The notes under the pieces were generated by a model that saw only the letters and a program-made list of their open reading frames with translations, was not told the origin of the DNA and did not search any database. A DNA stretch of 47,940 nt. Source: Patescibacteria group bacterium. Its GTDB lineage: Bacteria > Patescibacteria > Microgenomatia > Daviesbacterales > UBA10151. Position 1 is the stretch's first letter, and the number at the start of each line of letters is the position of its first letter. A program made the translations under genes and the position numbers. The stretch is taken from contig JAMDBX010000015.1 of NCBI GenBank assembly GCA_023487645.1, positions 1 to 47,940 of the forward strand. The letters are read 5' to 3'. This document shows, in pieces, positions 15,593 through 24,390 of the stretch.

Positions 15593-16441
15593 ATGGAAAC
15601 CAAAGAAATAATTATTAAACCACAGGCCAAATGGTCCCTAATAGATCTGGGTGAACTGTGGAGATACCGGGAGCTGCTTTATATTTTTAGCTGGAGAGAT
15701 ATTAAAGTGCGTTACAAACAGACGCTTTTTGGCCTGGCCTGGGCAATTCTCCAACCTTTGGCAACGATGGTGATCTTTACGGTTTTTTTTGGCAATCTGG
15801 CCAAAATTCCTTCAGGGAAACTCCCCTACCCTCTATTTGTTCTTTGCGGTTTGGTTTTTTGGACCTTTTTTTCCAACACCCTCACCAATGCCGCCAACAG
15901 TATGGTCAGCCATGAAAACATTATCAAAAAAGTTTACTTTCCCAAAATTACCCTTCCCCTATCAACAGTACTCACAGGTATTGTGGATTTTGTGATTAAT
16001 TTTATTATTTTAATAATCTTTGCCCTTATTTTAGGCTTTATACCTTCAATCTGGATCCTGTTAGCCCTGCCTGTCTCTGTTTTACTAACCATTATGACCT
16101 CTCTTGGTCTAGGCGCTTTTCTGGCTGCTTTCAATGTCCGCTACCGTGATGTCCGTTATGTTTTACCATTTTTTATCCAAATTTTGCTTTTTGTAACACC
16201 GGTCATCTATCCTCTTAGTTTAATTCCTACACAAAAACGTTATCTAATGGCTTTAAATCCCATGACCCTTGTTGTTGAGTCAGTCCGCTCAGCCTTTACC
16301 GGGGAAAATCTTTTATGTTCTGGGTCTTGTCCATTAAATTTTGAAACGGCAGCCATCTCCATTGTTTCAGCCTTTGTTATCTTATTTTTGGGACTATGGT
16401 ATTTTAGAAAAACCGAACGTTTTTTCGCCGATATAGTTTAA
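15593..16441 (+). CDS. ABC-2 type polysaccharide export permease (Wzm-like)
   Basis: Membrane half of an O-antigen/teichoic-acid type ABC exporter that moves lipid-linked glycan across the membrane. 283 residues from ATG 15593; an N-terminal amphipathic part (LGELWRYRELLYIFSWRDIKVRYKQT, in two pieces the family hallmark) is followed by six hydrophobic segments. A reading 46 codons longer runs through the divergent promoter region and overlaps the other gene, so it is rejected. Fourteen bases separate it from the ATPase gene. Base composition resembles the chromosome backbone, unlike the genes further downstream. Confidence 0.93.
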   Translation: METKEIIIKPQAKWSLIDLGELWRYRELLYIFSWRDIKVRYKQTLFGLAWAILQPLATMVIFTVFFGNLAKIPSGKLPYPLFVLCGLVFWTFFSNTLTNAANSMVSHENIIKKVYFPKITLPLSTVLTGIVDFVINFIILIIFALILGFIPSIWILLALPVSVLLTIMTSLGLGAFLAAFNVRYRDVRYVLPFFIQILLFVTPVIYPLSLIPTQKRYLMALNPMTLVVESVRSAFTGENLLCSGSCPLNFETAAISIVSAFVILFLGLWYFRKTERFFADIV

Positions 16442-16455
16442 ATTATTTCTAAAAA

Positions 16456-17676
16456 ATGAGTAAACCTATTATTGAAGTTAAAAATGTCTCTAAAAAATAC
16501 AAAATCGGCCAAAAGCAGCGCTACTATTCTTTTCGGGATAGTTTAAATAAGATAGTTACCTCCCCTTTTAAAATTTCAAAACAGGAAAAATTATCTACCG
16601 ACAATCCGGAAGAATTTTGGGCCCTAAAAGATGTTTCGTTTAAAGTTATGCCAGGTGAGGTTTTAGGGATAATCGGCAAAAACGGAGCCGGTAAAAGTAC
16701 GCTTTTAAAAATTTTAAGCCAGATTACTCCCCCAACTCAGGGTGAAATTAAATTGCGGGGACGGGTGGCCAGTTTGCTGGAGGTTGGAACCGGTTTTCAT
16801 CCCGAGCTTACAGGCAGGGAAAATATCTATCTTAACGGGGCAATTTTGGGGATGAGCCGGGCAGAGATCAGGAAAAAATTTGATGAAATAGTTGATTTTG
16901 CCGAAATCTCCCAATTTTTAGATACCCCGGTCAAACACTACTCTTCCGGTATGTACATGCGGTTGGCCTTTGCAGTGGCCGCCCATCTGGAACCGGAAAT
17001 TTTATTGGTAGATGAGGTATTGGCAGTTGGAGATGCCAACTTCCAAAAAAAATGCTTGGGCAAAATGAGTGAGGTCTCAAAACAAGGAAGAACAGTGTTA
17101 TTTGTTAGCCATAATATGGGGGCAATATCTCAACTTTGTACCAGAGCAATATATATAAAAAATGGTGTCATAGCTTTTGAAGGAAAAACCCAACATGCAA
17201 TAGATTCGTATCTAAAGTATTACAAGAATAATCTTGGATTAAATGAGCCAAGCACTAAGGCATTTAGAATAATTAAACTGTATGTTAAACATAAAGGTAA
17301 AAATGTTGCACAATCTAACGTATATAATTTTATAGTTGAACTTTACTCTAAAGAAAAAGTTTCAGGGATAGAAATAGGTATTGGTTTAAATGATAGAGAT
17401 GGAAAAAGGATCTTAACTTTCTTTTCAAGATTTTATGGAATAAAATTCCATCTCAAAAAGGGATTAAATCAAATATCTTGTAAAACAAATTTATCTTTTT
17501 TAAAACCAGATGTCTATAGATTAAGCGTCATGTTGGGAAACGGCTTTGAAATTTTAGACCATGTTAACGATTTAGAAGAATTCACTATTGAACAAAGTCC
17601 TTACCCGGGAGGGGTAATACCTGATGATTCTCAAGGCATTATTGTTGTAAAACAGGACTGGAAGATAATAGCTTAG
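16456..17676 (+). CDS. ABC polysaccharide export ATPase with C-terminal glycan-recognition domain (Wzt-like)
   Basis: Energises export of the finished glycan. 406 residues. ATPase domain to about 235: Walker A GIIGKNGAGKSTLLK (71-85), signature YSSGMYMRLAF, Walker B ILLVDEVLAVGD, H-loop SHNMGAI. Residues about 250-406 form a beta-rich C-terminal domain as in Wzt proteins that read the modified non-reducing end of the O chain. The DNA changes character inside the gene: 16981-17040 has 28 G/C of 60, 17281-17340 has 13 of 60, and ATA and AGA codons become common from about 17110. The next gene starts one base after the stop. Confidence 0.95.
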   Translation: MSKPIIEVKNVSKKYKIGQKQRYYSFRDSLNKIVTSPFKISKQEKLSTDNPEEFWALKDVSFKVMPGEVLGIIGKNGAGKSTLLKILSQITPPTQGEIKLRGRVASLLEVGTGFHPELTGRENIYLNGAILGMSRAEIRKKFDEIVDFAEISQFLDTPVKHYSSGMYMRLAFAVAAHLEPEILLVDEVLAVGDANFQKKCLGKMSEVSKQGRTVLFVSHNMGAISQLCTRAIYIKNGVIAFEGKTQHAIDSYLKYYKNNLGLNEPSTKAFRIIKLYVKHKGKNVAQSNVYNFIVELYSKEKVSGIEIGIGLNDRDGKRILTFFSRFYGIKFHLKKGLNQISCKTNLSFLKPDVYRLSVMLGNGFEILDHVNDLEEFTIEQSPYPGGVIPDDSQGIIVVKQDWKIIA

Positions 17677-17677
17677 T

Positions 17678-18481
17678 ATGAATAATTCAAATAAACAAAG
17701 CCGTAAAACTGAAGACGAACTATTCACGTTATCCTTTGAGTTAAAAACATTGTCTCAGACAATCAACGAAAATAAATTGGAAAGGTGGGTTCCTGGTTTT
17801 TCCTCAAAACACACAGAGGAAGAGCATTATAATCGATATATTTGGGCGAGTAAATTTGTAAATAGAAAAAAAGTTTTAGATATAGCCTGTGGAACTGGAA
17901 AAGGAAGTTTAATTCTATCAGAAAAAGGAGGGGCTTCTCAGGTGGTTGGCTGTGATATCGATAAAGAAGTCATTCGTTATGCCTCCATTAAATACCCTTC
18001 TCCTATAATCAAATACCTTACTCAAAATGCCGAAAAATTTACTTCAAAGAATAAATTTGATGTAATAATAAGTTTTGAAACTATTGAACACATTAAAAAA
18101 GTAGACAAATTTTTAACGAGTATCAAATCGGCTTTAAAAGATGACGGGATACTTATTGTCTCAACTCCTATTTCTAACAAAAAAATCAATTCTCACCCTG
18201 ATAACGAGTATCACTTGTGTGAGTGGGGATTCGAATCTTTTCAATCTTTAATATCAAAACATTTTAAGATTAATGGTGTATATATACAAATCCTTCCTGT
18301 TCCGGTTCCATCAATTAGAAACCTTAGAGCTTATATAAAATATATCTTAAACACCAAACAAACCTCTCCCCAATTAGATTATCTACAAGTAATACCTCAG
18401 TCTAAACAAAATATTCCCATTAAAAAAATAGGGACAGATCTACCTGCCTATCAAATTCTACAATGCTCAAAGAAAAAATAA
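17678..18481 (+). CDS. Class I SAM-dependent methyltransferase
   Basis: 267 residues with the AdoMet-binding motif VLDIACGTGKGSLIL (about 66-80), acidic residue at the end of strand 2 (VVGCDID), FDVIISFETIEHI (motif corresponding to the Ubie/type 11 family) and a C-terminal extension of about 90 residues. Probably methylates a sugar or lipid-linked intermediate; as it directly follows wzt, chain-terminal methylation recognised by the Wzt C-terminal domain is plausible. Overlaps the next gene by 19 bases. Confidence 0.88.
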   Translation: MNNSNKQSRKTEDELFTLSFELKTLSQTINENKLERWVPGFSSKHTEEEHYNRYIWASKFVNRKKVLDIACGTGKGSLILSEKGGASQVVGCDIDKEVIRYASIKYPSPIIKYLTQNAEKFTSKNKFDVIISFETIEHIKKVDKFLTSIKSALKDDGILIVSTPISNKKINSHPDNEYHLCEWGFESFQSLISKHFKINGVYIQILPVPVPSIRNLRAYIKYILNTKQTSPQLDYLQVIPQSKQNIPIKKIGTDLPAYQILQCSKKK

Positions 18482-19152
18482 ATTTTAAAATCTTTAAAAG
18501 AAACAGTTCAAAAAGGAAAATTACCTTTATTTTATTATCTTTAATTTATTTTAGTGATAAAAAATTAAGTTACTCTGACAACAGATCTGCATTTACTCCC
18601 TTGCAAAGAGCAAAACAAACAGTAAAAACTATTAATTCCATTAGAAAATCTATTCCTAGTGCTAATATAATAATGATAGAAGTTGGAAGAAACCCTAACC
18701 TCCCCTGCAATTTACCGGAACTTTGCGACGAATTTGTCTATCTGGGTAATAATTTTCTGATAAGAGCTGCTTGTGATAGTAGATACAAAGGCTTAGGGGA
18801 AGTTATCAGCCTACTTCTGGCAAAAAAATACTTGATAAACAAAGCAGATTATTTCTTTAAAATCAGCGGAAGATATTATTTAACAGAAAAATTTGACTTG
18901 TCTCAGTGGGTATCAGATAAATTTGTTATTCGTAAATATAATAATGATATGTCCACAAGACTTTATGGTTTCCCTAATAAATTATTTAATTTTTGGTTTT
19001 TAGCTCTTCTTAAAAGCCTTCCTTATTTACTAATAGGCCGAGCAATAGAACATACCTTACCTAAATTTCTTCCCTCTAAAGAGATCAAAGCGCTTAATAA
19101 TTTGGGCATAGCAGGCAAAGTCGGTGTAAATAATTATTTCTTATCAGAATAG
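18463..19152 (+). CDS. Putative glycan-biosynthesis protein, unknown family
   Basis: 229 residues. Not confidently recognised. TPLQRAKQTVKTINSIRKSIPSA and a central KADYFFKISGRYYLTEKFDL resemble small GT-A-like enzymes that carry a KISGRY motif in polysaccharide clusters, but the canonical DxD is not obvious. No membrane segment of sufficient length except a short hydrophobic N-terminal strand (ITFILLSLIYF), which could be the first strand of a Rossmann-like fold. AT-rich like its neighbours; its start overlaps the upstream methyltransferase gene. Confidence 0.65.
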   Translation: MLKEKINFKIFKRNSSKRKITFILLSLIYFSDKKLSYSDNRSAFTPLQRAKQTVKTINSIRKSIPSANIIMIEVGRNPNLPCNLPELCDEFVYLGNNFLIRAACDSRYKGLGEVISLLLAKKYLINKADYFFKISGRYYLTEKFDLSQWVSDKFVIRKYNNDMSTRLYGFPNKLFNFWFLALLKSLPYLLIGRAIEHTLPKFLPSKEIKALNNLGIAGKVGVNNYFLSE

Positions 19153-19155
19153 AAC

Positions 19156-20106
19156 ATGACCAATAAAGTATTATTAACAATATTAACAAATCAAATTTCA
19201 GTAAAAGAAAGAATTAAAAGAAAGATTTACCATCTAATTCATGACTTAAATTCCCAAAATGGCCCTAAAGCTGTGCAACAAAATTTAATAAAAGGTTTAA
19301 ATACTCTTAAAATTAATTATAACTGCAACCCAATTTTAAAAAATTCTGTAACGGAATCTGTTGTTGTGTTAAGCGACGTCAATACCCTAAAACAAGCGAT
19401 TCAACTAAAAAAAGCAGGTAAGATTAAAAAACTGATCGCTGGTCCCAATATTGCCATGCTTCCCCAAGAGATATCTTCTTTAAATAATTATCAATTAATT
19501 GATTTATACATCCACCCTTGTCAATTTGTTATAGATTGGTGGTTAAAAATCAAGCCGAATTTTTCAGTAAAACAAGCGGTCTGGTATGCAGGCGTAGATG
19601 AAAATTTTTGGAAACCTCTAAAAAACCAATTGATTAGTAAAAAAATTATGATCTATAAAAAAACTTACCCTACTAAATTACTAAACACCATAATTTCAAC
19701 CCTCAACGAAAAATCATTAGCATACGAAGTGATTGATTACGGAAAATATAACATTGAGGAATATCGCAAAAAATTAAGAACCACTTCTTATGCTATTTTC
19801 TTATCGGAATCAGAAAGCCAAGGAATGGCTTTGTTTGAAGCCTGGTCCTGCGATGTCCCTACTTTAGTCTGGAATAGAGGTTATTTTAGGTGGAATGAGT
19901 ATACGGCTCCTGCTTCATCCGCACCATATCTTTCAAATTTAACAGGTTTAACCTTTTCTGGAGGACAAGATTTTATAAAGTCACTCGAAGAAATGGAAAA
20001 GATCCATAAACAAGTGCGTCCAAGAGAGTGGATTCTCAAAAACGGAACTGCTAAGATATCTGCATCAAATTTATTAAAAATAATTAAAAATATTGGTAGC
20101 AAATAA
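19156..20106 (+). CDS. GT-B-like glycosyltransferase
   Basis: 316 residues, shorter than usual GT4 enzymes. The C-terminal half is clear: LSESESQGMALFEAWSCDVPTLVW has the E-x7-E pattern of GT4 donor binding. The N-terminal half (FSVKQAVWYAGVDENFWKPL) matches the interdomain hinge of GT4 proteins, while the acceptor-loop Gly-rich motif is replaced by NGPKAVQQNLIKGL. Starts three bases after the preceding stop. Confidence 0.8.
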   Translation: MTNKVLLTILTNQISVKERIKRKIYHLIHDLNSQNGPKAVQQNLIKGLNTLKINYNCNPILKNSVTESVVVLSDVNTLKQAIQLKKAGKIKKLIAGPNIAMLPQEISSLNNYQLIDLYIHPCQFVIDWWLKIKPNFSVKQAVWYAGVDENFWKPLKNQLISKKIMIYKKTYPTKLLNTIISTLNEKSLAYEVIDYGKYNIEEYRKKLRTTSYAIFLSESESQGMALFEAWSCDVPTLVWNRGYFRWNEYTAPASSAPYLSNLTGLTFSGGQDFIKSLEEMEKIHKQVRPREWILKNGTAKISASNLLKIIKNIGSK

Positions 20107-20110
20107 TAAT

Positions 20111-20797
20111 ATGTTTTTCCCTCAAAAAATTCAAAAAATTAAGCCAGGAGATAAAGTATTAGAAATTGGACCTGGCGGTACACCATTTACAAGATCAGAT
20201 GTATTTTTAGAGTTAAGATACAAAAATCAAAAAGAAGCTAAATTTCAAAGAGGTAATACTAAAAAACTTAAAACTAATAAACCTGTTGTGTATTATGATG
20301 GAGGTCGTTTCCCCTTCCTAGACAAAGAATTTGATTATGTTATATGCTCTCACGTATTAGAGCACGTAGAAGATGTAGGATTATTTTTATTAGAATTATT
20401 CAGGATAGCTCGAAAAGGTTATATTGAATACCCAACGGTATATTATGAATACCTTTACAATTTTTCAGTACATTTAAACTTACTTAAGTTTAACAAGGGT
20501 CAACTTATATATCTTAAAAAAACCGATACACCTCTATGCCAGTTTTCTTCTATTCATAAATTATATTACCAAACCTTAAAACAAGGTTATTCTAGTTTTA
20601 TAGACGACCTTAGAGATTATATGTTTGAAGGATTTGAATGGCTCTCTCCTTTTGCTATTAAAAAGGCCTCTTCCCTAGAAGAATTAACATGGAAAAGATT
20701 GGAAATACCTGTTTATAAAAACAGATCCCAAAAAAGAATATTGAAGTTAGTTGAAATATTAAAACAAGCTACTGATATAGGAGGTAAAAAAAATTGA
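20111..20797 (+). CDS. SAM-dependent methyltransferase, type 11-like
   Basis: 228 residues from ATG 20111. KVLEIGPGGTPFTRSD is the AdoMet loop, FDYVICSHVLEHVEDV the post-motif III signature of methyltransferase type 11, followed by ARKGYIEYPTVYYEYLYNF. A TTG 18 bases earlier would overlap the preceding gene and is not needed. Ends overlapping the TTG of the next gene (TTGA). Substrate unknown, presumably a glycan or its precursor. Confidence 0.85.
   Translation: MFFPQKIQKIKPGDKVLEIGPGGTPFTRSDVFLELRYKNQKEAKFQRGNTKKLKTNKPVVYYDGGRFPFLDKEFDYVICSHVLEHVEDVGLFLLELFRIARKGYIEYPTVYYEYLYNFSVHLNLLKFNKGQLIYLKKTDTPLCQFSSIHKLYYQTLKQGYSSFIDDLRDYMFEGFEWLSPFAIKKASSLEELTWKRLEIPVYKNRSQKRILKLVEILKQATDIGGKKN
20780..20785 (+). 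promoter_or_regulatory. Strong ribosome binding site deciding a TTG start
   Basis: GGAGGT eight bases before TTG 20794. This is the clearest Shine-Dalgarno sequence in the cluster and fixes the start of the following methyltransferase at a TTG codon. Confidence 0.75.
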
Positions 20798-21438
20798 AAT
20801 TACATTTAGGGTGCGGGCAAAGATATCTAAAAGGTTATATAAATATTGATTTTCCTAAATCCAAGCACTCTATTCAGGATAAAAGCATAGCTGATATCCA
20901 GGCAAATATACTGGATTTAAAATATGCCCAAGAAACAGTTGGAGAGATTAGACTTCACCATGTTTTTGAACATTTCACAAGACCTACTGCCTGTGCCCTG
21001 CTATTTACCTGGAGAAATTGGTTAAAAAAGAATGGAATAGTCCGAATTGAAGTTCCCGATTTTGATAAAACAGTGAGGAACATACTCAACCCTTTGGCTA
21101 GTGACAAGAAAAAAGCCGTAGCATTAAGACATATTTTTGGTTCTAATGAAGCTGAGTGGGCCGTGCATTTCGAAGGCTGGTCTGTTAAAAGGTTGGGGAA
21201 TTTATTAAAAATTTTAGGTTTTGATATTATTGAGGTCAAAAAAAATTCCTGGAAAGGAACATATAATTTTGAAATTTTTGCTCAAAAAAATATAAAAAAG
21301 ATAAATAAAAATGAGGCTGAGTCAATAGTCAGAAATTTTCTTGCTAATTTTTTGGTTGACAAGTCATCCTCAGAAAAAAAACTATTGGAAGTTTGGATGG
21401 GTATGTACAAAAACCAACTTGAAAAGGGAGTTTTATGA
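20794..21438 (+). CDS. SAM-dependent methyltransferase with TTG start
   Basis: 214 residues. KLHLGCGQRYLKGYINIDF is the short AdoMet loop seen in predicted SAM methyltransferases of polysaccharide clusters, followed by EIRLHHVFEHFTRP and GIVRIEVPDFDKTV. Starts at TTG behind GGAGGT and overlaps the upstream stop by four bases; ends overlapping the next ATG (ATGA), so three genes are translationally chained. Confidence 0.85.
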   Translation: MKLHLGCGQRYLKGYINIDFPKSKHSIQDKSIADIQANILDLKYAQETVGEIRLHHVFEHFTRPTACALLFTWRNWLKKNGIVRIEVPDFDKTVRNILNPLASDKKKAVALRHIFGSNEAEWAVHFEGWSVKRLGNLLKILGFDIIEVKKNSWKGTYNFEIFAQKNIKKINKNEAESIVRNFLANFLVDKSSSEKKLLEVWMGMYKNQLEKGVL

Positions 21439-22262
21439 AAGACACCGTAAGTGTAATTATTCCGACGTGGAACCGAGCAAAAACTCTTCCCAAAGCCATT
21501 AAAAGTGCCCTGGACCAAACTTATCCCCCGCTCGAAGTACTAATTTGTGATGACGGCTCCACTGATAGCTCTGAACAAATTGTGAAGGCAATTAAAAATC
21601 CAAAGGTTAAATGGATTCCGGGAAAACACAGCGGATTACCGGCCGTTCCTAGAAATAGAGGTTTAAAGCAGGCTAAAGGAGAATGGATTGCTTTTTTAGA
21701 CAGTGATGACTATTGGTTTCCAGATAAATTAGAAAAACAATTAATGTTTGCCGATATTGTTAAAACCAAAGCGATGTGTACCAATGCCAAATCTCAACTA
21801 CCAAATGGAAAAATATCTGGGAAAATTTTATACCACTCCGAGACTACAGTAACCTTTGAAAAACTTTTAAATAATAATTGTATCATCACTAGCACTAGCT
21901 TGATTCACCATTCCTTACTTAAAATCATAGCAAAATTTCCTGAAAATAAGCAGTTAAAAGCCCTCGAAGATTATGCTTTTTGGTTAAGGGTATCTACACA
22001 AACTAACTTTAGCTATATAAAAGAATCTTCAATTATTTATAACAACAATCTCAAAGATAGTATACGTCTAAAAGCAGAAGTTGATCCATATAATTCAGCT
22101 CTTCAAAAAAAAATTGTTTTGGAAAATTTTTTAGAGTGGTGTTTAAAGTATAAGATTTCTAAGTATTATATTAAAAAGGCTACCCGAGTAAATAAATTAA
22201 ATGCACTTGTACTTAAAAAAAATAGTTTATTCCATTTTGTATTTTCTTTATTTAAAATTTAA
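21435..22262 (+). CDS. Glycosyltransferase family 2
   Basis: GT-A inverting glycosyltransferase, 275 residues. VSVIIPTWNRAKTLPKAIKS opens the nucleotide-binding fold, ICDDGSTDSS holds the first acidic pair, and AFLDSDDYWFPDKLEKQ the DxD-like metal site. C-terminal part basic without membrane segments, so a soluble or peripherally bound enzyme. GGAG lies close before the ATG. Confidence 0.93.
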   Translation: MKDTVSVIIPTWNRAKTLPKAIKSALDQTYPPLEVLICDDGSTDSSEQIVKAIKNPKVKWIPGKHSGLPAVPRNRGLKQAKGEWIAFLDSDDYWFPDKLEKQLMFADIVKTKAMCTNAKSQLPNGKISGKILYHSETTVTFEKLLNNNCIITSTSLIHHSLLKIIAKFPENKQLKALEDYAFWLRVSTQTNFSYIKESSIIYNNNLKDSIRLKAEVDPYNSALQKKIVLENFLEWCLKYKISKYYIKKATRVNKLNALVLKKNSLFHFVFSLFKI

Positions 22263-22290
22263 TTGAAAGATATTAAAGTTCTTAAAACTT

Positions 22291-23169
22291 ATGATAAATA
22301 ATAATTTGCTTACATTCAAAAAAAATTATTTTTCACAAAACGGCGAAGATGGAATAATTGAAGAGTTACTCAATTTAATAAAAGTTAAAACTGGGACATG
22401 CTGCGAATTCGGTGCATGGGATGGGATACATCTTAGTAATACAAGGAACCTTATACAGAAAGGTTGGGAAGGTATTCTTATTGAAGCGGACAAGGACAGG
22501 TTTAAACAATTAAAAAAAAATTATAAAAATTACCACTATGTAAAATGTATTAACTCATACATTAATACAGCAGAAAGTCGATTATCGCACGTACTAAAAA
22601 GAGCTGGGGTTAAATCATTAAATAAAATTAATTTTTTAAGTATTGATATTGATGCACTGGATTATCTAATTTTTCAAAACCTAGACTTTAGGCCACAGAT
22701 AATTTGTATTGAGGTTAACGCTGCTTTTTCTCCTCAATCCACATCCTTAAGAAAAGAGGTTATAGATAAGATTGGATGTTCTTTATCATTTATGTCCAAA
22801 ATAGCAAAAAACAAAGGTTATTCGTTAGTATGTTTTACAGGAAACGCTCTTTATTTAAGAAATGACCTTCAAGAGAAATATAAAATTTCCTCTGTAACTG
22901 ATAAGGAAGCATATATAAATTTTTTAAAAGCTCTTTCTTTATCAGAAAGAGAATGGCTTTTCCTTGTTAATTTAGCCCTTACTTATCCTTACTATAAATT
23001 TAGGAATCCATTCCTAACAAAAAATTTTCTGAAAATTTCTCTCCCGAGAATAGGAAAAATAATAATGGTTGCCATTTTACGCAAATACTATGTATTATCT
23101 AAAGTCCGGCTTAAAAGATATATTTATCCTCTCGAAGCTTTTTTACTCAAGAGAGGAGGAACCTCTTAG
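22291..23169 (+). CDS. FkbM-like methyltransferase
   Basis: 292 residues. NYFSQNGEDGIIEELLN, CCEFGAWDGIHLSNT (glycine-poor AdoMet loop typical of FkbM-like proteins), GILIEADKDRFKQLKKNY and INFLSIDIDALDYLIFQNL (FkbM normally has SIDVEGxExxVL) support an O-methyltransferase fold. The basic C-terminal 60 residues are extra. Preceded by a 28-base gap, one of few in the cluster. Confidence 0.82.
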   Translation: MINNNLLTFKKNYFSQNGEDGIIEELLNLIKVKTGTCCEFGAWDGIHLSNTRNLIQKGWEGILIEADKDRFKQLKKNYKNYHYVKCINSYINTAESRLSHVLKRAGVKSLNKINFLSIDIDALDYLIFQNLDFRPQIICIEVNAAFSPQSTSLRKEVIDKIGCSLSFMSKIAKNKGYSLVCFTGNALYLRNDLQEKYKISSVTDKEAYINFLKALSLSEREWLFLVNLALTYPYYKFRNPFLTKNFLKISLPRIGKIIMVAILRKYYVLSKVRLKRYIYPLEAFLLKRGGTS

Positions 23170-23187
23170 TTGTAAAATGTTTTCAAA

Positions 23188-24390
23188 ATGAAAATTTTAC
23201 ATGCCGTGGAATCATATTACCCTTCTATAGGCGGAATGCAGGAAGTTGTTAAGCAAATTTCTGAACGACTCGTACAAAAGGGACACAAAGTAACTGTGGC
23301 CACCAGCAAGATACCACAAAGAACGTCTCGGATTATCAATGGAGTAAAGATTAAAGAATTTGATATTTCTGGCAACATGGTCCGAGGCTTAAAGGGAGAT
23401 GTTAAGAAATATCAAGAATTTTTGCTAAATTCTGATTTTAATGTGGTTACGAATTTTGCAGCTCAACAGTGGACTACAGATCTGATGCTCCCCATTCTTG
23501 GTCAAATTAAGGCAAAAAAAGTTTTTGTTCCTACTGGATTTTCGGCTCTCTATAATCCTACCTACAAAGAATATTTTAAAAAGATGGAAGATTGGATGAA
23601 GTGGTATGACATGAACATTTTTCTCTCTTATGATTATCGGGATATCAATTTTGCAAAAAAAGCAGGTGTAAAAAAAATTAAAGTCATACCCAATGGGGCA
23701 TCAGAGGAAGAGTTTTTAAGTACTCCACAAATTAATATTCGAAAACTACTTAATATTCCCCCCCATCATTTCTTGATCCTATTAGTTGGATCGCACACTG
23801 GCAAAAAGGGACACATCGAAGCCATGAAAATCTTTACCCGATCAAAAATAAATAACGCTACCTTATTGATTATTGCCAATTCCTATTACCGAGGAGCATG
23901 TGAATTAAAATGTAAAGCCAGCCCAAAATTTTTAAACATCTTGCCTTCTAATTTATTAGGGCATAAAAAAATTATTGTTGCCGAACTTCCCCGTCAACAA
24001 ACCATTGCTGCCTACCAAACTGCTGATCTGTTTTTATTCCCTTCTCAGATTGAATGTTCGCCACTGGTACTCTTTGAGAGTATGGCCTCTAAAACACCTT
24101 TTTTAACTACAGATGTGGGTAATTCCAAAGAAATTATTAAATGGTCAAAAAGTGGCGTATTATTACCAACAATCAAAGACAAAAACGGCTTAAGTATATG
24201 TAAAATAAAAGAATCTGCAAAAATACTAGAAAACCTCTATAATAATCCCCAAAAGAGACAATTAATGGCAAAGAACGGTTTTTCTGTTTGGAAAAAGAGC
24301 TTCACTTGGAATAAAATTACTAAAGAATATTTAAATACTTACGAAAAATTAATGAACAAAGAAGTTATGGTTGATTATGTTAATAACTAA
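23188..24390 (+). CDS. Glycosyltransferase family 4
   Basis: 400 residues. ILHAVESYYPSIGGMQEVVKQ is the acceptor loop, FLILLVGSHTGKKGHIEAM starts the donor domain, and SQIECSPLVLFESMASKTP provides the E-x7-E motif. GC content is intermediate, slightly above the adjacent methyltransferase genes. The 3' end overlaps the next start. Confidence 0.92.
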   Translation: MKILHAVESYYPSIGGMQEVVKQISERLVQKGHKVTVATSKIPQRTSRIINGVKIKEFDISGNMVRGLKGDVKKYQEFLLNSDFNVVTNFAAQQWTTDLMLPILGQIKAKKVFVPTGFSALYNPTYKEYFKKMEDWMKWYDMNIFLSYDYRDINFAKKAGVKKIKVIPNGASEEEFLSTPQINIRKLLNIPPHHFLILLVGSHTGKKGHIEAMKIFTRSKINNATLLIIANSYYRGACELKCKASPKFLNILPSNLLGHKKIIVAELPRQQTIAAYQTADLFLFPSQIECSPLVLFESMASKTPFLTTDVGNSKEIIKWSKSGVLLPTIKDKNGLSICKIKESAKILENLYNNPQKRQLMAKNGFSVWKKSFTWNKITKEYLNTYEKLMNKEVMVDYVNN

